DNA from: Brachyhypopomus gauderio
Taxonomy: Eukaryota > Chordata > Actinopteri > Gymnotiformes > Hypopomidae
DNA: 64,000 nt
Direction of reading: 5' to 3'
NCBI RefSeq assembly: GCF_052324685.1
Contig: NC_135222.1
Coordinates: 2,034,203-2,098,202, forward strand
Positions 33,762-46,990 of the stretch are shown here, one piece after another. The notes below the pieces were generated by a model. The model saw only the letters and a program-made list of their open reading frames with translations, ran no database searches and was not told the origin of the DNA. Each line of letters opens with the position of its first letter. The stretch's first letter is position 1. Position numbers and translations under genes: made by a program.

Positions 33762-36761
33762 ATGTGGCTGTCTAGTCTCCTGTTTGTTTTGAGCCTGTCA
33801 GTAAGCGAATCATCGTCAACTTGTCCATGCGCGCGCGAGGAGCTGTGTCAGCCAATTCAGCACGAGCGAGACTTCGAGGTGAGTATTCGAGTTTTCATGT
33901 AATAATTTTAGAGTGCGTTGCATGATTTCTCTTGCATGAAATGCATTAATCTATCAGTGGTAAATTGTGTCAGTGCCGCAGCGAAGAGAAGTAAATAACC
34001 CGATAAATGACTATGTAAACCACACGAACGTACACAGGAGTTGAATGAACTCCCACAGAGTTCATTTTAACACTTTTTGAGGGTTTATATAGCTCCACAC
34101 TCGAGTTAAATTAGTTAAAACATTTAACACTTGATGGGAGTTACTTTGTTATCTCTCAGTAACACTGTGGAATTTTAAAAATAACATTTGATTTTTTTTT
34201 TATCTCAGTAGTGTTAGTTTACCTGGACTGCACTAATTCGAAAATCTAGCAAGCTTGAGCAAAATCCTGGTGAGGACTTTTACTTTCTGAACCTGGAATT
34301 GACACCTCTGCTCTCTACATGGATCCACAGCCCCCTGGGGGACTGAATGGGGTGCAGGAAGGGGAGAGAGGACAGACCCTAGTGACAGAGCACCATCCAC
34401 CACTGGGCATACAAACACATTCATGCACACACACTCAGACCACTGCTTTTATTGAACATGAAGACACACAGACACACTCAGGGAGGACCAATTTACCTAA
34501 CCTCCATGTCTTTGGACTGTGGGAGGAAACCCACGCAGACACGGGGAGAACATGGAAACTCCACTCAGATAGGGACTTGAACCCAAGACCCCAGTGCTGA
34601 GAGGCAAACGTGTTAACCACCAAGCCACCGTGTTGCCCAATTTTGAATATATTAAAACCATTGAACCAGAGGAATGGCATTGTTCTGGATATAGCATTTA
34701 AAATAGGCAGGTTGTAGACAAACTGAAGTTCTTAGTTTATGCAAAAGCAAATTGAAGTATGTCAAATGCTTGTCTCATATTCCCATGAGATAATCTCAAC
34801 TCCCTGCAGGTTTTTGTATTTGATGTTGGTGGAAAGTCCTGGAAATTTTATGACTGGTCCAGGGTGACAACGGTTGCTGCCTTCGGAAAGTTTGACGCAG
34901 AGCTTCTGTGTTATGCTCATTCACAAGGAGCGCGTCTTGTTTTGAAAGGTAGACGTATTGTTTTTTTTTTATAAACACCATCTAAAACATCTGTATACTA
35001 CAGAAGGTAACCTTTTTAAAACCAAAAGGTATGGACGTTCCTTCACAGGTGATGTACCACTCCCAGATATGGTGAATGAAGACAAAAGGATGGCTTGGAT
35101 CAAGGAGCAACTCATTTTAGCAAAGAGGCAGTTTATGGATGGCATAAACATTGACATTGAACAGGCTGTAGAAGAGTCCTCCCCTGAATACTACGCTTTA
35201 ACGTCACTTGTGAAGGAGACAACAGACATGTTCCATAAAGAAATTCCAGGCTCTCAGGTAGAACACTGAATAGAGTACTAAAAGCCCTGTAAGGTTCCCT
35301 GAACATTGGCTATCATTTCTGCTGCTGATCTTTTGTCTTACTTATGTAACATCTAGGTATCCTTTGATGTGGCTTGGTCACCTAAGTGTATTGATAAGCG
35401 TTGCTATGACTACACTGCAATTGCAGACTCTTGCGACCTGCTCTTTGTAATGTCGTATGATGAACAAAGTCAGATCTGGGGGGACTGCATCGCCATGGCA
35501 AATGCACCCTTCAATCAGACGCTGGCAGGTAATAATAAAAGCGTGTTTCTGGAAAAAATGTGCTATATGTGTTATACAGGAATAACAAAGACATGCATTT
35601 GTCTTGCAGCATATGATCAATACATTGGGATTAAAGTAGACCCAAAGAAACTTGTGATGGGAGTTCCATGGTATGGTTATGACTACCAGTGCCTAAACTT
35701 CTCACAGGTATCAAACGAAAAACTGCAGTGGTGTTCCTGTGTTCTTCCTTAATCATTGCAGGGTTTTTAAACTTTTATTGGTTTTAACATTTTGATTTAC
35801 TCAGCATAACATCATAACCCAAGCCATAAATGCCGCATGTCAGCATGTGCTTATGCTCATGAACTGTGTCAACATTCGTTGGTACACCAGTTGTTTGCAT
35901 TAGTTTTGAACTGTGTCTGGCTTGTTTCGACTGACATAGGGCAGGTTTCCTTCCAAGGCTTTTGGTAATTTGACTGAAGTAACAGATACACAACCAAATA
36001 TGGTTTTCAAGCACATAGAACAGAACATTTCCGATCCTGTTCATTCTTTGAACCAGGAGTTGGTACTGTAGTGCATTTTGGTGTTTAGTGTAAGTTACCA
36101 AACTGTGCTGCAATCCAGCCCTCCAAATTCACATTATGTAAGGAAATATTAGCTGTTCAGTAATGTTGTCATTACATGATTTCAAATTATTTGTTAACTC
36201 AAGTTCTGAAACCAGAAAATTCCAGTGGTTACATTACGCAAAATGAGTGACTCAAGGTTTTAAATCACAATTTATTGCTGTGTCATAGCAGGGGGTCTGT
36301 ACGATCCGTGAAGTGCCTTTCAGAGGGGCTCCTTGCAGTGATGCATCAGGAAGACAGATCCCTTATAGCACTATGATGAGACAGGTCAACCGCTCCATGT
36401 CTGGCAGGCTATGGGATGAGATCCAGCTGGCTCCCTATTACAATTACAAGGTCTATTGCAACAATATTTTAAACACCATTAATGCCACTCTGAAATTAGG
36501 GAGACCGGCAGCATTTACAAGCCATTTCTCCATTAAACCTTACAGGACAACGAGGGCAAGATCCATCAAGTGTGGTATGATGATCCAGAGAGCATCTCAC
36601 TGAAGGCCGCTTACGTGGGACAGCAGAGTTTACGGGGAATTGGCATGTGGAATGGAAATCTCCTTGACTACAGTGATGACCCTGTTGCCAAGCAGCAAAG
36701 TGCTGACATGTGGAATGCCCTCACTCCGAACCAACAGTCGGTGTCTTTTGCAGTCTCCTAG
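33762..36761 (+). CDS. ctbs: di-N-acetylchitobiase
   Basis: Lysosomal glycoside hydrolase family 18 exo-enzyme that removes the reducing-end GlcNAc during breakdown of asparagine-linked oligosaccharides. Seven exons join in frame: 33762-33878, 34810-34948, 35049-35257, 35357-35528, 35610-35707, 36292-36450 and 36546-36761, giving 369 residues (human about 385). The signal peptide begins MWLSSLLFVLSLSVSES; CPCAREELCQPI follows as in mammalian CTBS. The catalytic GH18 motif MDGINIDIEQ (glutamate as acid/base) is in exon 3, MGVPWYGYDYQCLN in exon 5 and VPFRGAPCSDASGRQIPY in exon 6. The C-terminus has LRGIGMWNGNLLDYS. It is convergent with spata1, as in mammals. Intron 1 holds a SINE. Confidence 0.97.
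34240..34640 (-). mobile_element. tRNA-like SINE in ctbs intron 1
   Basis: Read on minus it begins GGGCAACACGGTGGCTTGGT, with a B-box-like GGTTCAAGTCC near 34575-34585. The body GTGGGTTTCCTCCCACAGTC belongs to a very common teleost repeat. The 3' boundary (about 34240) is approximate. Confidence 0.7.
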
Positions 36762-37473
36762 GAGACTATAGCTATTTCTGCTACCCCATATAAAACTCTG
36801 TCTTAGGTCTAAAAAGAGTGGAGATTTGACATTTGTTGTAATTGTTAGATCTAACTGCTTTTTTATTGCATCAGTAATAGTAATTGACATTTTTACAGAT
36901 AACACTATCCCTTCTGGTTTAAATAAAGTTTAAATGAAATTTAATTCTGAAATTTAAAACCAGCTACTGTTTGTAAAAAGGCTTATTTTTTATTGTGAAC
37001 AGAAAAAAGAATAAAAGAAATACCCAACATCACACAAATATACTGAATGATAAACAGTAGATGAACATAGTCACACAAGTCATTTACCTTATCCTTACCT
37101 TAAAATATCAGTTACAAAATAATCAGAAATAACTGGATAATTTTTTTAGATTTTAGAGCTTTTTTTTTTAGAGCTTTTTCTAGTCAACTAAGTCTTACAT
37201 GAGGGTGAAATTTTCATTTGTTTTTCTTCTGCCTAACTGGACTCTTGTGTTTTATGTTTGTACAAAGTTGCATTTGAAACAGTTTCAGGCATATATAAAG
37301 GTAATGACATTTCAGCTACTAAAGTAGCTAAAATCATAGATAAAACTAACCAATACAGTTACAAAGTTAGCCCAATATAAAACATTTCTGTACAAACACC
37401 TTTAGCTACATTTCTGTATGATTTGTGTACAAACCATTTTCATTTCAGCAAATCACTGCTTGTAGTGCAGGGA
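36762..37473. other. intergenic region between convergent ctbs and spata1
   Basis: Holds both 3' UTRs. AATAAAG at 36922 can serve as the ctbs poly(A) signal. AT-rich with a duplicated TTTTAGAGCTTT; no other gene seen. Confidence 0.6.
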
Positions 37474-40400
37474 CTACAGAGGCTTACATGTGCTAAGATG
37501 GAAACCAAGGCCTGCGGAGGCTATAAGAGACGCAGTAGATGAGCACTGAGACTTCTTCTGCAGTAACTCTGCTTTCAGGGTGTGCATTTCTGTGGCAGCC
37601 TGCTTTCTTAACTATAAAGAACAAAATTAAATGTATTGGGGCGAGTAACAATGGTCTTAATGAATTACAGTGATGATGAATGAAGCATATAGTGAGTGAA
37701 CTACTGCATACCTTCATTTCTGTGGCAAGTTTCATTTTGGCATCATCCAGGTTTTTCTTCAGATTATCAATTTCACAGCTCTCAGTCATAATCTGGATTA
37801 TAAGATCATTCTGTGAATAATAATGATATATTACTCAACGTGGGTTTAAGTTATTATTTTATCTACACTGTCAATACCCAGTTTAGTATTACTCTGCACC
37901 ATAAAGTAGCTGTTTGTCTCCCTCTGCTGGAAGGCAAAATACATTTTTTTCAGTCACTGAAGGTGAAAGGCTGACCTTTGTGCTCGATGGATTCCCTGCT
38001 CGTCTTTGCCTGTTTCTTCCCTCTCTGGCTTGCAGTTGTTGAAACAGTTTGTCATAAAACATCTCAAGTTCCTGTCGAAGACTTTTCAGGGTTTCTTCCA
38101 ATGGTGCAGCAGCCTTCTTGGTATCAAAATACTTTCTCTTCCATCTGTCCCGCGCTAAGGGGCCCGTGGAATAGACACAAGTGATACCCAAGTTTGTTTC
38201 ACAGTTGAATATTAACATGTGTAAGATGCATTTAAGTGCATACCTTGGTTTCTACGGTGTCTATTCAGAGCTAGAAGGTCTTTTCCCTTCCTAAGAAGCT
38301 CTTGCCTTGTCCTTTCTAGTTGTTTTCGTTCCTCTTTAACAAGCTTAATTTCCTTCAGTAACATATCCCCTGGAGAGAAAGATTACTCTTTACTAACCAA
38401 CTGCAACTGTTCATGCACTGTAATTTGAGTGAAACAGGAGTAGTAGATTACTGTTAGTTGGTTGTGTAGGTGTGTTGTTTGCTATATGCAGAGCCAGAGA
38501 AGGAACACTCAGAGACGAGTCACCCACAGGAGGAGACACTGAACCGCTCACAGGGAACTGTGATGTCAAGACAAATGAGCCTTATGCAATAAAGCCTTTC
38601 ATAAACATTCTTTGCACAGCTCACAGGAAGGGAACCCTACTGACCACTGAAATTTAGCCTGACACTAAAGGTCAGAGTCTTTACAACGACCAGACTTTAA
38701 CAAGCACAAGACTTCCTGAGCTCTGAGCACTATTCAGAAGGATCTCGGCTTAGACATGTGTTATAGAATTTTTGCTTCGGGGATTATGGAAATGTTTTAC
38801 CTGGTTTCTTAACTTCTTTATGGTTGCTTTCAGTGTTTGAGACTGTTTGGATTTCCTAAATTGTAGAAAATGATAAGATGTTCTCTAAAATATCAGGATA
38901 TGTACCCCTAGAACACAACATAACAGATTATCATGGCAAGCCCCCCTTATAAAGTATTACCTCTCCTGAGTAAGAGCAGTTCCATTGTCAGGATCTTCCA
39001 GCGATTCTGGTACTCCTGAATCTCGGATAAAGTTTTTGTAAGTCTTTTTGTTCATTTTTTCTATTTTAGTTGGAGTCTGTTTAATATGTATTTCTGTATA
39101 AAAAACAACTAAATTATTCACATTGTTCACATTGCATTTTTGCTTCTACTATAGAAAAGTTATTAATGTCAAACTCACACACCTTTCTGGATTTGTATAA
39201 TTGTATAATTTCCTTCCAAAACAAAATACTTTCTAAAGTCTAAAAGTACCTAAATGGAGGTCATGTGGAATCATGGCCATGCCCAGTTATGTTTTACTAA
39301 AATGATCTTTTATCCTGGATCTCTCACCATGCTGTTTTACCACAAGTTCCTCCTGGACACTCCTGCACATGTTATTGGGCCACACTGAATCCTCACGTCC
39401 CAGAGAGTCTTCCTCCCTCTCCTCCAGGCAACTTGAGCTGCCCTCATCCTCCAGACTCTGGTCTCGGACACACTGCTGTGGCCCTTGTTTGATTAGTGGA
39501 AATTTAGTGGGCTCTTTTGTCTGGCCAGGTGCATAAGGAGGATAGCCTCTCTGAGAGTCTGTGTTGTAAATGACTGTGTGTGGGCTTAGGAACCTGGAGC
39601 AAAGGTGGCTGGTATTTCCCTCCATAGGCAGCAGATAGAGCTCTGGGTAAGGGGACTGGATTACAGAAATTGCAATGAGAAATAACCTCATTACTTCAGA
39701 TCAGGTCCAAATCCACAAATATACTAATTATGGCAAAATACTTACATAAGGTGGTGCAAAGAATTTGACTTTTAAGTCTTTCTCCTGTTTTGATTTAACC
39801 TAATAAAAAAAAATCAGATACATTTTGTGTGTCCGTTTAAAAAGAAGGGCCCATTGATCCATATCACCCTGTTCTAAGTACCAACCATTCTATTTCCTCA
39901 CTATTGTAACTATGAATGCTTTATTAATTTAAATATAACACTAAGACAATAAATAATATGCCTTAACATAACCTCTTAAGCTCCAGGTTTTATTTAGTAG
40001 ATATTTGCAATCTTAATTATTTGTCCAGGAAGTGTCTTTTGTTATTTCTATCACAGCAAGTAAGGCTACTTACCAATGCCAAACATCTACCAACGCATTT
40101 TAAAAAACAATATCCATCAGTGTCCTTATCAGGACCAAGTAACGCCCCAAGCTCATCTCTGACATCTTTCAGGGTGATGTGTGGACACACCCTGGAGTAC
40201 GAAGCACAACCGATGTGTTAACATAACATGGTAGCTGACAGTAGGCATTACTTCTCGCCTAATGTAAGCATCAACGTTACATCGTGTAAAATGGAAGCCT
40301 CGAATGGGCCAAACTGTGTGAAACTTTGATGTGCATTTTTCTTTTGCCTGCTCACCTGATGAAGCCCGCTGATATGAAACTGTCTGTGGCTTCAACCGAT

Positions 40401-40597
40401 ACTTTATTCAGCTTTGAATTCCACTGTTCGTCTGGGACAAAAAACACATGGAGCTCCACGAACTGGTCGCGGCGCTATTCCGGGAAAAGGGCCGGAGAGA
40501 CACGAATGAAGAGACCACTGCGCACCACAATGTCCTGAACTAAGCTTTGAACACATACCTCTGAGTTTCCAGATCTCTCTCCCGTATAACAGCTCAT
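37474..40597 (-). CDS. spata1: spermatogenesis-associated protein 1
   Basis: Minus-strand multi-exon gene. Exon 1 encodes MSCYTGERSGNSE (ATG 40595-40597). Exon 2 (40356-40474) encodes VELHVFFVPDEQWNSKLN...ISAGFIR, closely matching mammalian SPATA1. The apparent TAG at 40475-40477 is the splice acceptor, not a stop. Then come VCPHITLKDVRDELGALLG (about 40.1 kb), KVKFFAPPY (39.75 kb), YPELYLLPMEGNTSHLCSRF and a low-complexity acidic part (39.3-39.7 kb). A coiled-coil C-terminus follows: ERKQLERTRQELLRKGKDLL, RDRWKRKYFDTKKA (the IFT20-like SPATA1_C region) and MHTLKAELLQKK, ending TCKPL. Molecular role is poorly known; it is linked to sperm/cilia. Exon borders in the middle are approximate. Confidence 0.92.
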
Positions 40598-41312
40598 TTT
40601 CCTGTTTTCAGTATGTAATCCGAAAATGTTTTATTTTTCTCCTCATAGACGTTAAGCAACCGCTGAGTGGAAATCGCACTGAGCGCTACAAACCTTCTAC
40701 ATGTGGGAGTGGACCAACTATCTCGTGTACTCAAGTCATTTTTACGGCCCTTGATATTTTCCTCCCTAGCGATGGTTCATGAGATGGAGGTTGGTTCAGA
40801 AATGATCAACACGTTGACCTTCTTTCGCACGTCTACACTTGCAAATTTGTCAACTCATGTACTAGTTTACGTGCCTGTGCAATTTCCATACCCTGGAAGT
40901 GCAATAGCATATATACAATTTTCGAAAACTATGTGTACAATGTTACTTGCGGCGAAGTGCGGTTTTATGTTGAAGAGAAGTTTGAAGAGAAAACGCCTTT
41001 CAAACGCTTACAATGCAACAATGTGGTAAAAGTATAAATGTCAATTTACATTTGGGCTCAGAGTCAAAATAAGAGGCAACAAAATATACATGACTTATTT
41101 TAATATACATTTACTATACAGTTTGCCTTCCAGATTTTTCTAGCAGAGCCCGGAGCCTCCACTTCTTCTTCTCATTAGTGAAGTTCAAAATGGACTGGTC
41201 ATCATAAATGTATAAACAGATTTATAATGACAGAAAGGTCAATGGGTTGCACTTAATCTTTCTTAAACTCTGATTTATCATCATATCCCTGCTGTTTTAC
41301 TCTCCAGAATTC
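40598..41312. other. spata1 upstream / rpf1 downstream spacer
   Basis: Holds the spata1 promoter side and the rpf1 3' UTR. No exon matching GNG5, which lies here in mammals, was found. Confidence 0.5.
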
Positions 41313-44300
41313 CTCAGAGATGGAATTTTCTTCTGCTGGAGTCCATTTCATGGCGCTTAAAGAGAAAAGGCAGATTTGATTACCAAAAAGGCAAAGGACA
41401 TCCGTGTACTCTACAACTCGATCTATGAAAAACATACCATATGCAAACCAGTTAACCTCTAGAAGGTCCTCACCTTATGAACCCATTCGAACTCTCCAAA
41501 CTTGGAATCAAATGTTCCTTTCTGCACAGAGCGGAGCTTAAGTGTGAAACGGGGTCCTAGCTCTTGAATTCCTACTCTCTTTTCATTCTTGAAGATGTAT
41601 CTGTGAAAGGCATGAACATGTGATCATAGATGTGTTGCCAACTCTTGACAGCAACAGTTCCCAACTTTCAAAGAAAGATTGACAATCTTCTTTTAATTTG
41701 AAGGAATTTAGGGCTGGATTTAGAGAGATTTGCTCTACATTTATACATTTCTTTAGCCAACAACCAACTGCATTAAAACTGGTGCCATATTCATTCACAG
41801 CAATTTCCACACTAATATTTATTAATAATACTGATGGTTAACAATACCCAGGACTTAATTTGAGCCGGATCCTGTCGGAACAGGATCCGGGAACTCTTTC
41901 ATTTTGAAGGGTGCGTTCCGGGAACTGTCTGCCTCGATCCGGTAACTTTCAAGCCTACTAATTATAATTAGTGAAGAAATCTGTCTGTTTTGAACCAATT
42001 AATTGAACAAATAATTCTATAAAATATTTTTTTTAAACACAAGATCCACATTCAGGCTTCCTAAATCACATAAGAGCTCTCCCTTTTAGCGATACCTTTC
42101 CGCGTCTCCCCCATAAAGCCTGGCACCTCTCGAATTTTATAACTTTGCACGCACCGCGCCTCAGCGCAATGAACAGTCATGTTTGCAGGGTTCATACACC
42201 TTTACAAGGTGGAATTAAAGCACTTGTACGTCACTTTAAAGGTCCATTTCAATATTTCCCAGCATGTTAAACTTAATTAAGTTAAATATTTATACATGTA
42301 CTCGAAATTATTCGAAATAATTAGCTTTTTATCACATTATTTAATAGTTGTTCAAAACACCGAATCTTAACGTCTTCACGTTCTCTCATGTTTCGTCCTG
42401 GAATTACAAGAGGTTTGTATTTGTTAACGTAATACAAGAGAACTGTTCAGTCAGACAGCTATTTATTGTGAAACCAAGTAGTACAATTTCAAGTAGCCTA
42501 CTTTAGCCTAAATTCCAGCACTTTTCAAACCTGAAAGCAACATTAAAATTCATCAGGTAAATGTTCATTCCCCTGTTTTAGTAGTTGTTTTTGTTATAAT
42601 AAAACACAAATAAATTGCAAATCAGTTTTACGGTTTATGCGGGTCATTAATAATAAAATAAAATTATTTATTAGGCTACATTTTACAATAAAAAATAGAA
42701 ATGGTTGATGGGAAATATTTTGTGTTACGTAGATATCAGACAAAGGTGCCAATTTGTCAAAATAACAGTCAAACAGTTTGACTAAAAAGACAGTCAAAGC
42801 TTTTCTTTTTTACAAAAAAAGCGTTTGATTGTACTACTAAACAACAGAGACTTGAAGCAAATGAAGGCAGCACAGTGGAGATGTTATTGGGGCAGGTGTG
42901 AGTGTGGTTGAGTCCCAAATGAAGGCAGCACAGTGGAGATGTTATTGGGGCAGTGTGGTTGAGTCCCAAGCTATATACTAAACAACTAATAAGATAAGAA
43001 ACGATTCTGCACTTAAAACACTTATAAAACACACATAAATCATTTAAAAGTAATTTAGAAAACGAATTGGCTTGTTATTTTGACATTTGTGTGCCTAAGC
43101 GTTGCGTTTTGTGTGCGATCCGGTGACATTGTTGGCCTCAGTGACCCAATGTCTCATGCCGCTGTTTGCGTTCCGGCATCGTTTGATTTACAAATTAAGC
43201 ACTGACAATACCTGTGGAACCGGAAAAAGATGAAGTCTCGCTGGTTGTGGAAAGTGGCAACCTGGCGGCCAACGAAGTGTGGATCGTGAGGAAATAACGC
43301 TGCAAACATGCGGCCGATGGTGTGACCCAGCCTGGTGGTGAAGTTGTTCAGAATGACCTCAGGGTGGTGCTCTGTTGGGTCCTTTCCTCTTCTCTGCAGG
43401 TGAAAGCATGAAAAAAAAATACAATTACTGTAATACTCCTACCACATATTACAGACATTTAAAATGGTGAATAACCAAGATAAGCAATGGGAAGGTAGCC
43501 AACCAATAATGTTGTCATGAACATTGTGAACATCTCAGTTTGCAATAACAATAATCACTCTGAAAAGGCAACAATTTTGTTTATTGTTTTCACTGCTAAT
43601 CCCTTCGGGTCCATTTCATGTCTACGTCAAGCAGTCAAGCAAAAAAGGGAAAAAATAAACAATTATCAACCTTCATCTCTTTGCGAAGACGAACACTACT
43701 CATTTTGAAGTGTGCAGTGGGTCCATCAGGAAGGTGACAAAGAACCATGCCATCTTTTACAAGCTGAGTTAAGGAACATCACCACACACGTCCTGCTCAT
43801 TCTCATTAAAAACTTCAACTACAAAGCTTTTCAGGTTGTGAATTCCATCAAATTCAGAGGTGAAGGATACTTGGTACTTTTCTGTCCTCATTAATGACCA
43901 TAAGGTATGTGAAGTTCCGTGATACACACTGAGGAATGATCCTCTTCAGGGCAAGGCCTCTTCTGTAGTACACGTGTGCATCTGGTATTACTGTTGCTAG
44001 CTGCTCACAAAACCGCACGGTTCTCTAAAACCACAGGAAGAAGCAAGAAACACATCTCTGGTCAATTTAGCCAAAACATGCAATAACATACGAGATGCAT
44101 TTCTGACTGCAAGCTCATCACACTGTTTCCATTCTCTACTAAGCTTGCACAGTCTGTGCAACATTTAACCCGAGGTACTGGTTTTGTAGAGGTATGCTAT
44201 ATACCTATTCAATATTCTTGATGCCATTTTGAGTATATTGTGCTAAAATAATAATTCTGCAGTACTAATTATATACTAATCAGATTGGTTTGGTTATAAG

Positions 44301-46153
44301 TATAATTATTTGAAAAATGTACTGCAAAGTAACATGCCCTTGCTCAAAAAAGCTATTTTAAAACAGAAAAATGAGCTATAAACTGCCTTATGTAAAAAAA
44401 AAAAAAAAGTGTTGAATTTGCAAATGGATATACATTTTGTTGCTTAATTTTCTTCACTGTTTTACTGGCTTCAGATGTTATTTTATTTATAGATAAGAAA
44501 CTGCACATGTATGAAGGTCAAATCCTTTACTACCTTTTCAGTAGGATAAGGACTTGTTTCCTAGTAAATACATTACTTTAAACCACCAGTCAGGTGTATG
44601 AGATAGATGTGTAGTTCACATAAATTGAGTACAATATAAACAAGAACAATTTGCACTTCTAAACTGTGCCTTGAAAACAGCTTGTGATCACAAAGTTTTC
44701 AAAAAGTACATTAACAGTCTAGTTTGTGTGAGCAACTGCTAGACCTTAAGGTGTTTTTTTCTGATTGACACCTTTTCAGTTATTTACAACTATAATGCAA
44801 CAGCATAACCTAAAGTTTGCATGTACAGAACTGAGATCTAAACTTGTAGAAATGGACAAATTAAAGAAAAGTGAATAATGAAAACTAACTTACAAAACTG
44901 CTATCATATGCAAACAATAGTACAGTAAAACTTTAAACATTATGTCAGTCACTATTGCTTCTGTTCTAAATCAGTTTGAATGAACACACATGTAAAATGT
45001 GCCAATGTTCGACTCTGTATTCATCAAACTTCATCCAGACCTAGATTAGAATTGGCCTTAATATGTTTAATCAATTTACGCTTAAGTAAATGATCTTACC
45101 CCTCTTGGTCTGTCTGATGTGGTAATGAGAACTTTTGGGTTTGTCAGTTTGTTGAAGTAAGATGAGAACTCATCTGTTCCTTCATCAAAAGCTACCTGTA
45201 TTCAATACAAACATGTCCGCATTATTAACATAAAATCTTAAAGCACGGTCTGTTCACACCTATCCACAGAAACATTTCACACCTCCTCATCTTCTGGGTC
45301 TACCGTTGTCTCATCATACAGTCTCTGGTTTTCAATGGTCTTTGGAACCTCTTTTGGTGGGGCCTGCAAAGGAAATATCATAGACAAAAACCAAGTGGAC
45401 AGAAAAATCAGTAGTTTGGAAAAGTCAGCAAAACATCAGTGTTAAAATGCCATTTTGACAATCTGAAAATCACCAGCAATAATAGAAGGTATATGGCGAG
45501 ACGAATATGCCCTTTCACATACCTTGTCTCCGAGTGCTTCTCTCTCCTTTTTTCTTTTCTTTCGCAATTCCAGTTTTTGCTTGAGTGAAAGAAAAAGAAA
45601 TTCAGTTACCTGGTTGCATTCAAATTAATGTAGTTACCATATTACCCAACACACGCATGTCCAAGATTCTGATGTCAAATCAGGAATCAGTTTCTGTCCG
45701 ATTACATAACATTTGATCCCAGGTGAATATGAGAGCATGTTAATTAAAGCTACATCTTTAATCATGTTTAATAACCCCCAGCTTAAGTTAGACAGGAGAT
45801 ATCACAGCTAACGTTAGCTAGCTAGCAAGCAAGGAGATACATTATCAGACGAGACAAGCTGGCGGCATAGTTAAATAACTACAGCTAGATATCTAGCTAG
45901 AAAATAAATGACATGCGATTTAGAATGAAGATACCTTCCGTTTATCTTGCTTGATCTTGGTGAACATCAGATGTCTCCGCTGTTTATTCTTTATGGTCGA
46001 CACGCTGAATGTGGGGGGGAGCGAGGACTCTGCCGGCTCCACTGAACCACCATCCTCCGCCTCCTGGACGGGCTGGTGCCGTTTCTTTACTTTTTTAACT
46101 TTAGTCTTTGTATTAATCGTGTCTTCCGAGACTGGTACCTCAACGAAATCCAT
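41313..46153 (-). CDS. rpf1: ribosome production factor 1 (Brix domain)
   Basis: Nucleolar Brix-domain protein needed for maturation of the 60S ribosomal subunit (pre-rRNA processing). Exon 1 (45935-46153) encodes [20 protein letters not shown] with a lysine-rich nucleolar-type tract, then [18 protein letters not shown]. Later exons: [20 protein letters not shown]-like (45.5 kb), [20 protein letters not shown] (45.3 kb), [20 protein letters not shown] (45.1 kb), [13 protein letters not shown] and [10 protein letters not shown] (44.0 kb), [20 protein letters not shown] (43.7 kb), [20 protein letters not shown]...FIFFRFH (43.2-43.4 kb) and [20 protein letters not shown] (41.5 kb). The end is [10 protein letters not shown] and TGA at 41313-41315. 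A hAT (41849-43204) sits against one donor site. Confidence 0.96.
41849..43204. mobile_element. hAT inserted at an rpf1 splice donor
   Basis: Ends CAGGACTTAATTTGAGCCGG and (minus) CAGTGCTTAATTTGTAAATC with a perfect 8-bp TSD ACAATACC at 41841-41848 and 43205-43212. On the minus strand the right TSD copy reads GGTATTGT, where its GTATTGT is the intron donor (exon ...CACAG, then GTATTGT). The element enlarges an intron of about 0.25 kb to about 1.6 kb. The interior includes a CAGGGTTCATACACC-type repeat near 42187 and a local duplication at 42858-42968. No transposase recognised. Confidence 0.9.
42858..42968. repeat. tandem duplication, unit about 50-57 bp
   Basis: Two copies of AATGAAGGCAGCACAGTGGA followed by GATGTTATTGGGGCAG and GTGTGGTTGAGTCCC. 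The first copy has an extra GTGTGA. Confidence 0.9.
44040..45098. other. long rpf1 intron, AT-rich
   Basis: About 1.05 kb intron between the RRGLALK-containing exon and the exon encoding [13 protein letters not shown]. Poly-A tract at 44395-44408. No transposon ends or other exons recognised. Confidence 0.6.
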
Positions 46154-46340
46154 GTTGTTGCTGTTACTAACAGCTTACCTGAATTCACGTGGGTCTGAAA
46201 ATTTCTTTCCGTGTTTCCGTTTAGTCTGAGGTTCCCGAATCCTTCCGAGGCTCTTTGGGGAACTCAGGTTTGTCACAGCGCCCCCTAGCGCCGAGGAGGA
46301 CTCCGGCTATACTTACACCGTACGATAGCTAAGGAATCAT
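46154..46340 (-). promoter_or_regulatory. rpf1 5' UTR/promoter region
   Basis: CpG- and TTCCG-rich sequence directly upstream of the rpf1 ATG (TTTCCG/TCCG repeats are ETS-like sites on either strand). TATA-less, as expected for a housekeeping nucleolar gene. Confidence 0.45.
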
Positions 46341-46841
46341 TCCGCTGACATTTTAACATTACAGTGTTAAAAATGAAGTTCAAAATACACTCTCATGCAT
46401 GTTAATCCATACACCTATTGTCTGTCCCTTACCCCGAAACTCCACTTTTATTAGATAATGCGGTAGCCCACATGTCTGCTAGCTAATTTATGCAGAGCAA
46501 ATCCTTTTGACGAAGAACACAACGAAAAGAAAGATGAGCAGGACCGTACATTTCAGCACGAATGGACAGAGGAAGTTATCTTTGTGGAGAGTACAGGTTC
46601 TGCGGTTTGTTCAATAGGCTATACAATGAAAAAATCTTCAAATATAAAAAACTATCAAATATAAAGCGACACTTCCACACACGCCGGGCTACATTTGCAT
46701 AGAAATATCCAGCGTGGAACAGCAGGAAGAAAATCAGACTTATTATACTCAACAATTGTTGGTCTTCCTTAAAAATTCACGGATTTAATTGTATTCAGTG
46801 TTTTAAAATTGTTTTATGGCTCTCACGGAAATACATTTTAC

Positions 46842-46916
46842 AGGGTTGCCAACTTTTGACGTTCGCTCGGAGTGAGATTTTAACCTGGAGCCGGTGGCGA
46901 GTGTATTTTGTTGAGC

Positions 46917-46947
<31 letters not shown>

Positions 46948-46990
46948 GTTGATTCAATTTTCTATAAAGGCAGAAGACACTCATCACTGT
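46842..46990 (+). repeat. CAGGGTTGCC MITE fragment with a 29-G run
   Basis: Starts CAGGGTTGCCAACTTTTGAC. It includes a G29 homopolymer at 46917-46945 in the position where other family members carry GGCGGGG or longer G runs. The right end is not found. Confidence 0.65.

Noticed and set aside
40475-40477. In-frame TAG upstream of the spata1 VELHVFFVPDE exon, suggesting a pseudogene
   Set aside because: It is preceded by a pyrimidine-rich tract and works as the splice acceptor; joining to exon 1 restores an open frame.
40667-41029. 120-codon plus-strand frame between spata1 and rpf1, considered as gng5 or a novel gene
   Set aside because: No resemblance to a G-protein gamma subunit and no domain or splice context.
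46917-46945. Poly-G run as an assembly gap filler
   Set aside because: Similar but shorter G runs occur at the matching place in related MITE copies, so it is probably real, though its length is unreliable.
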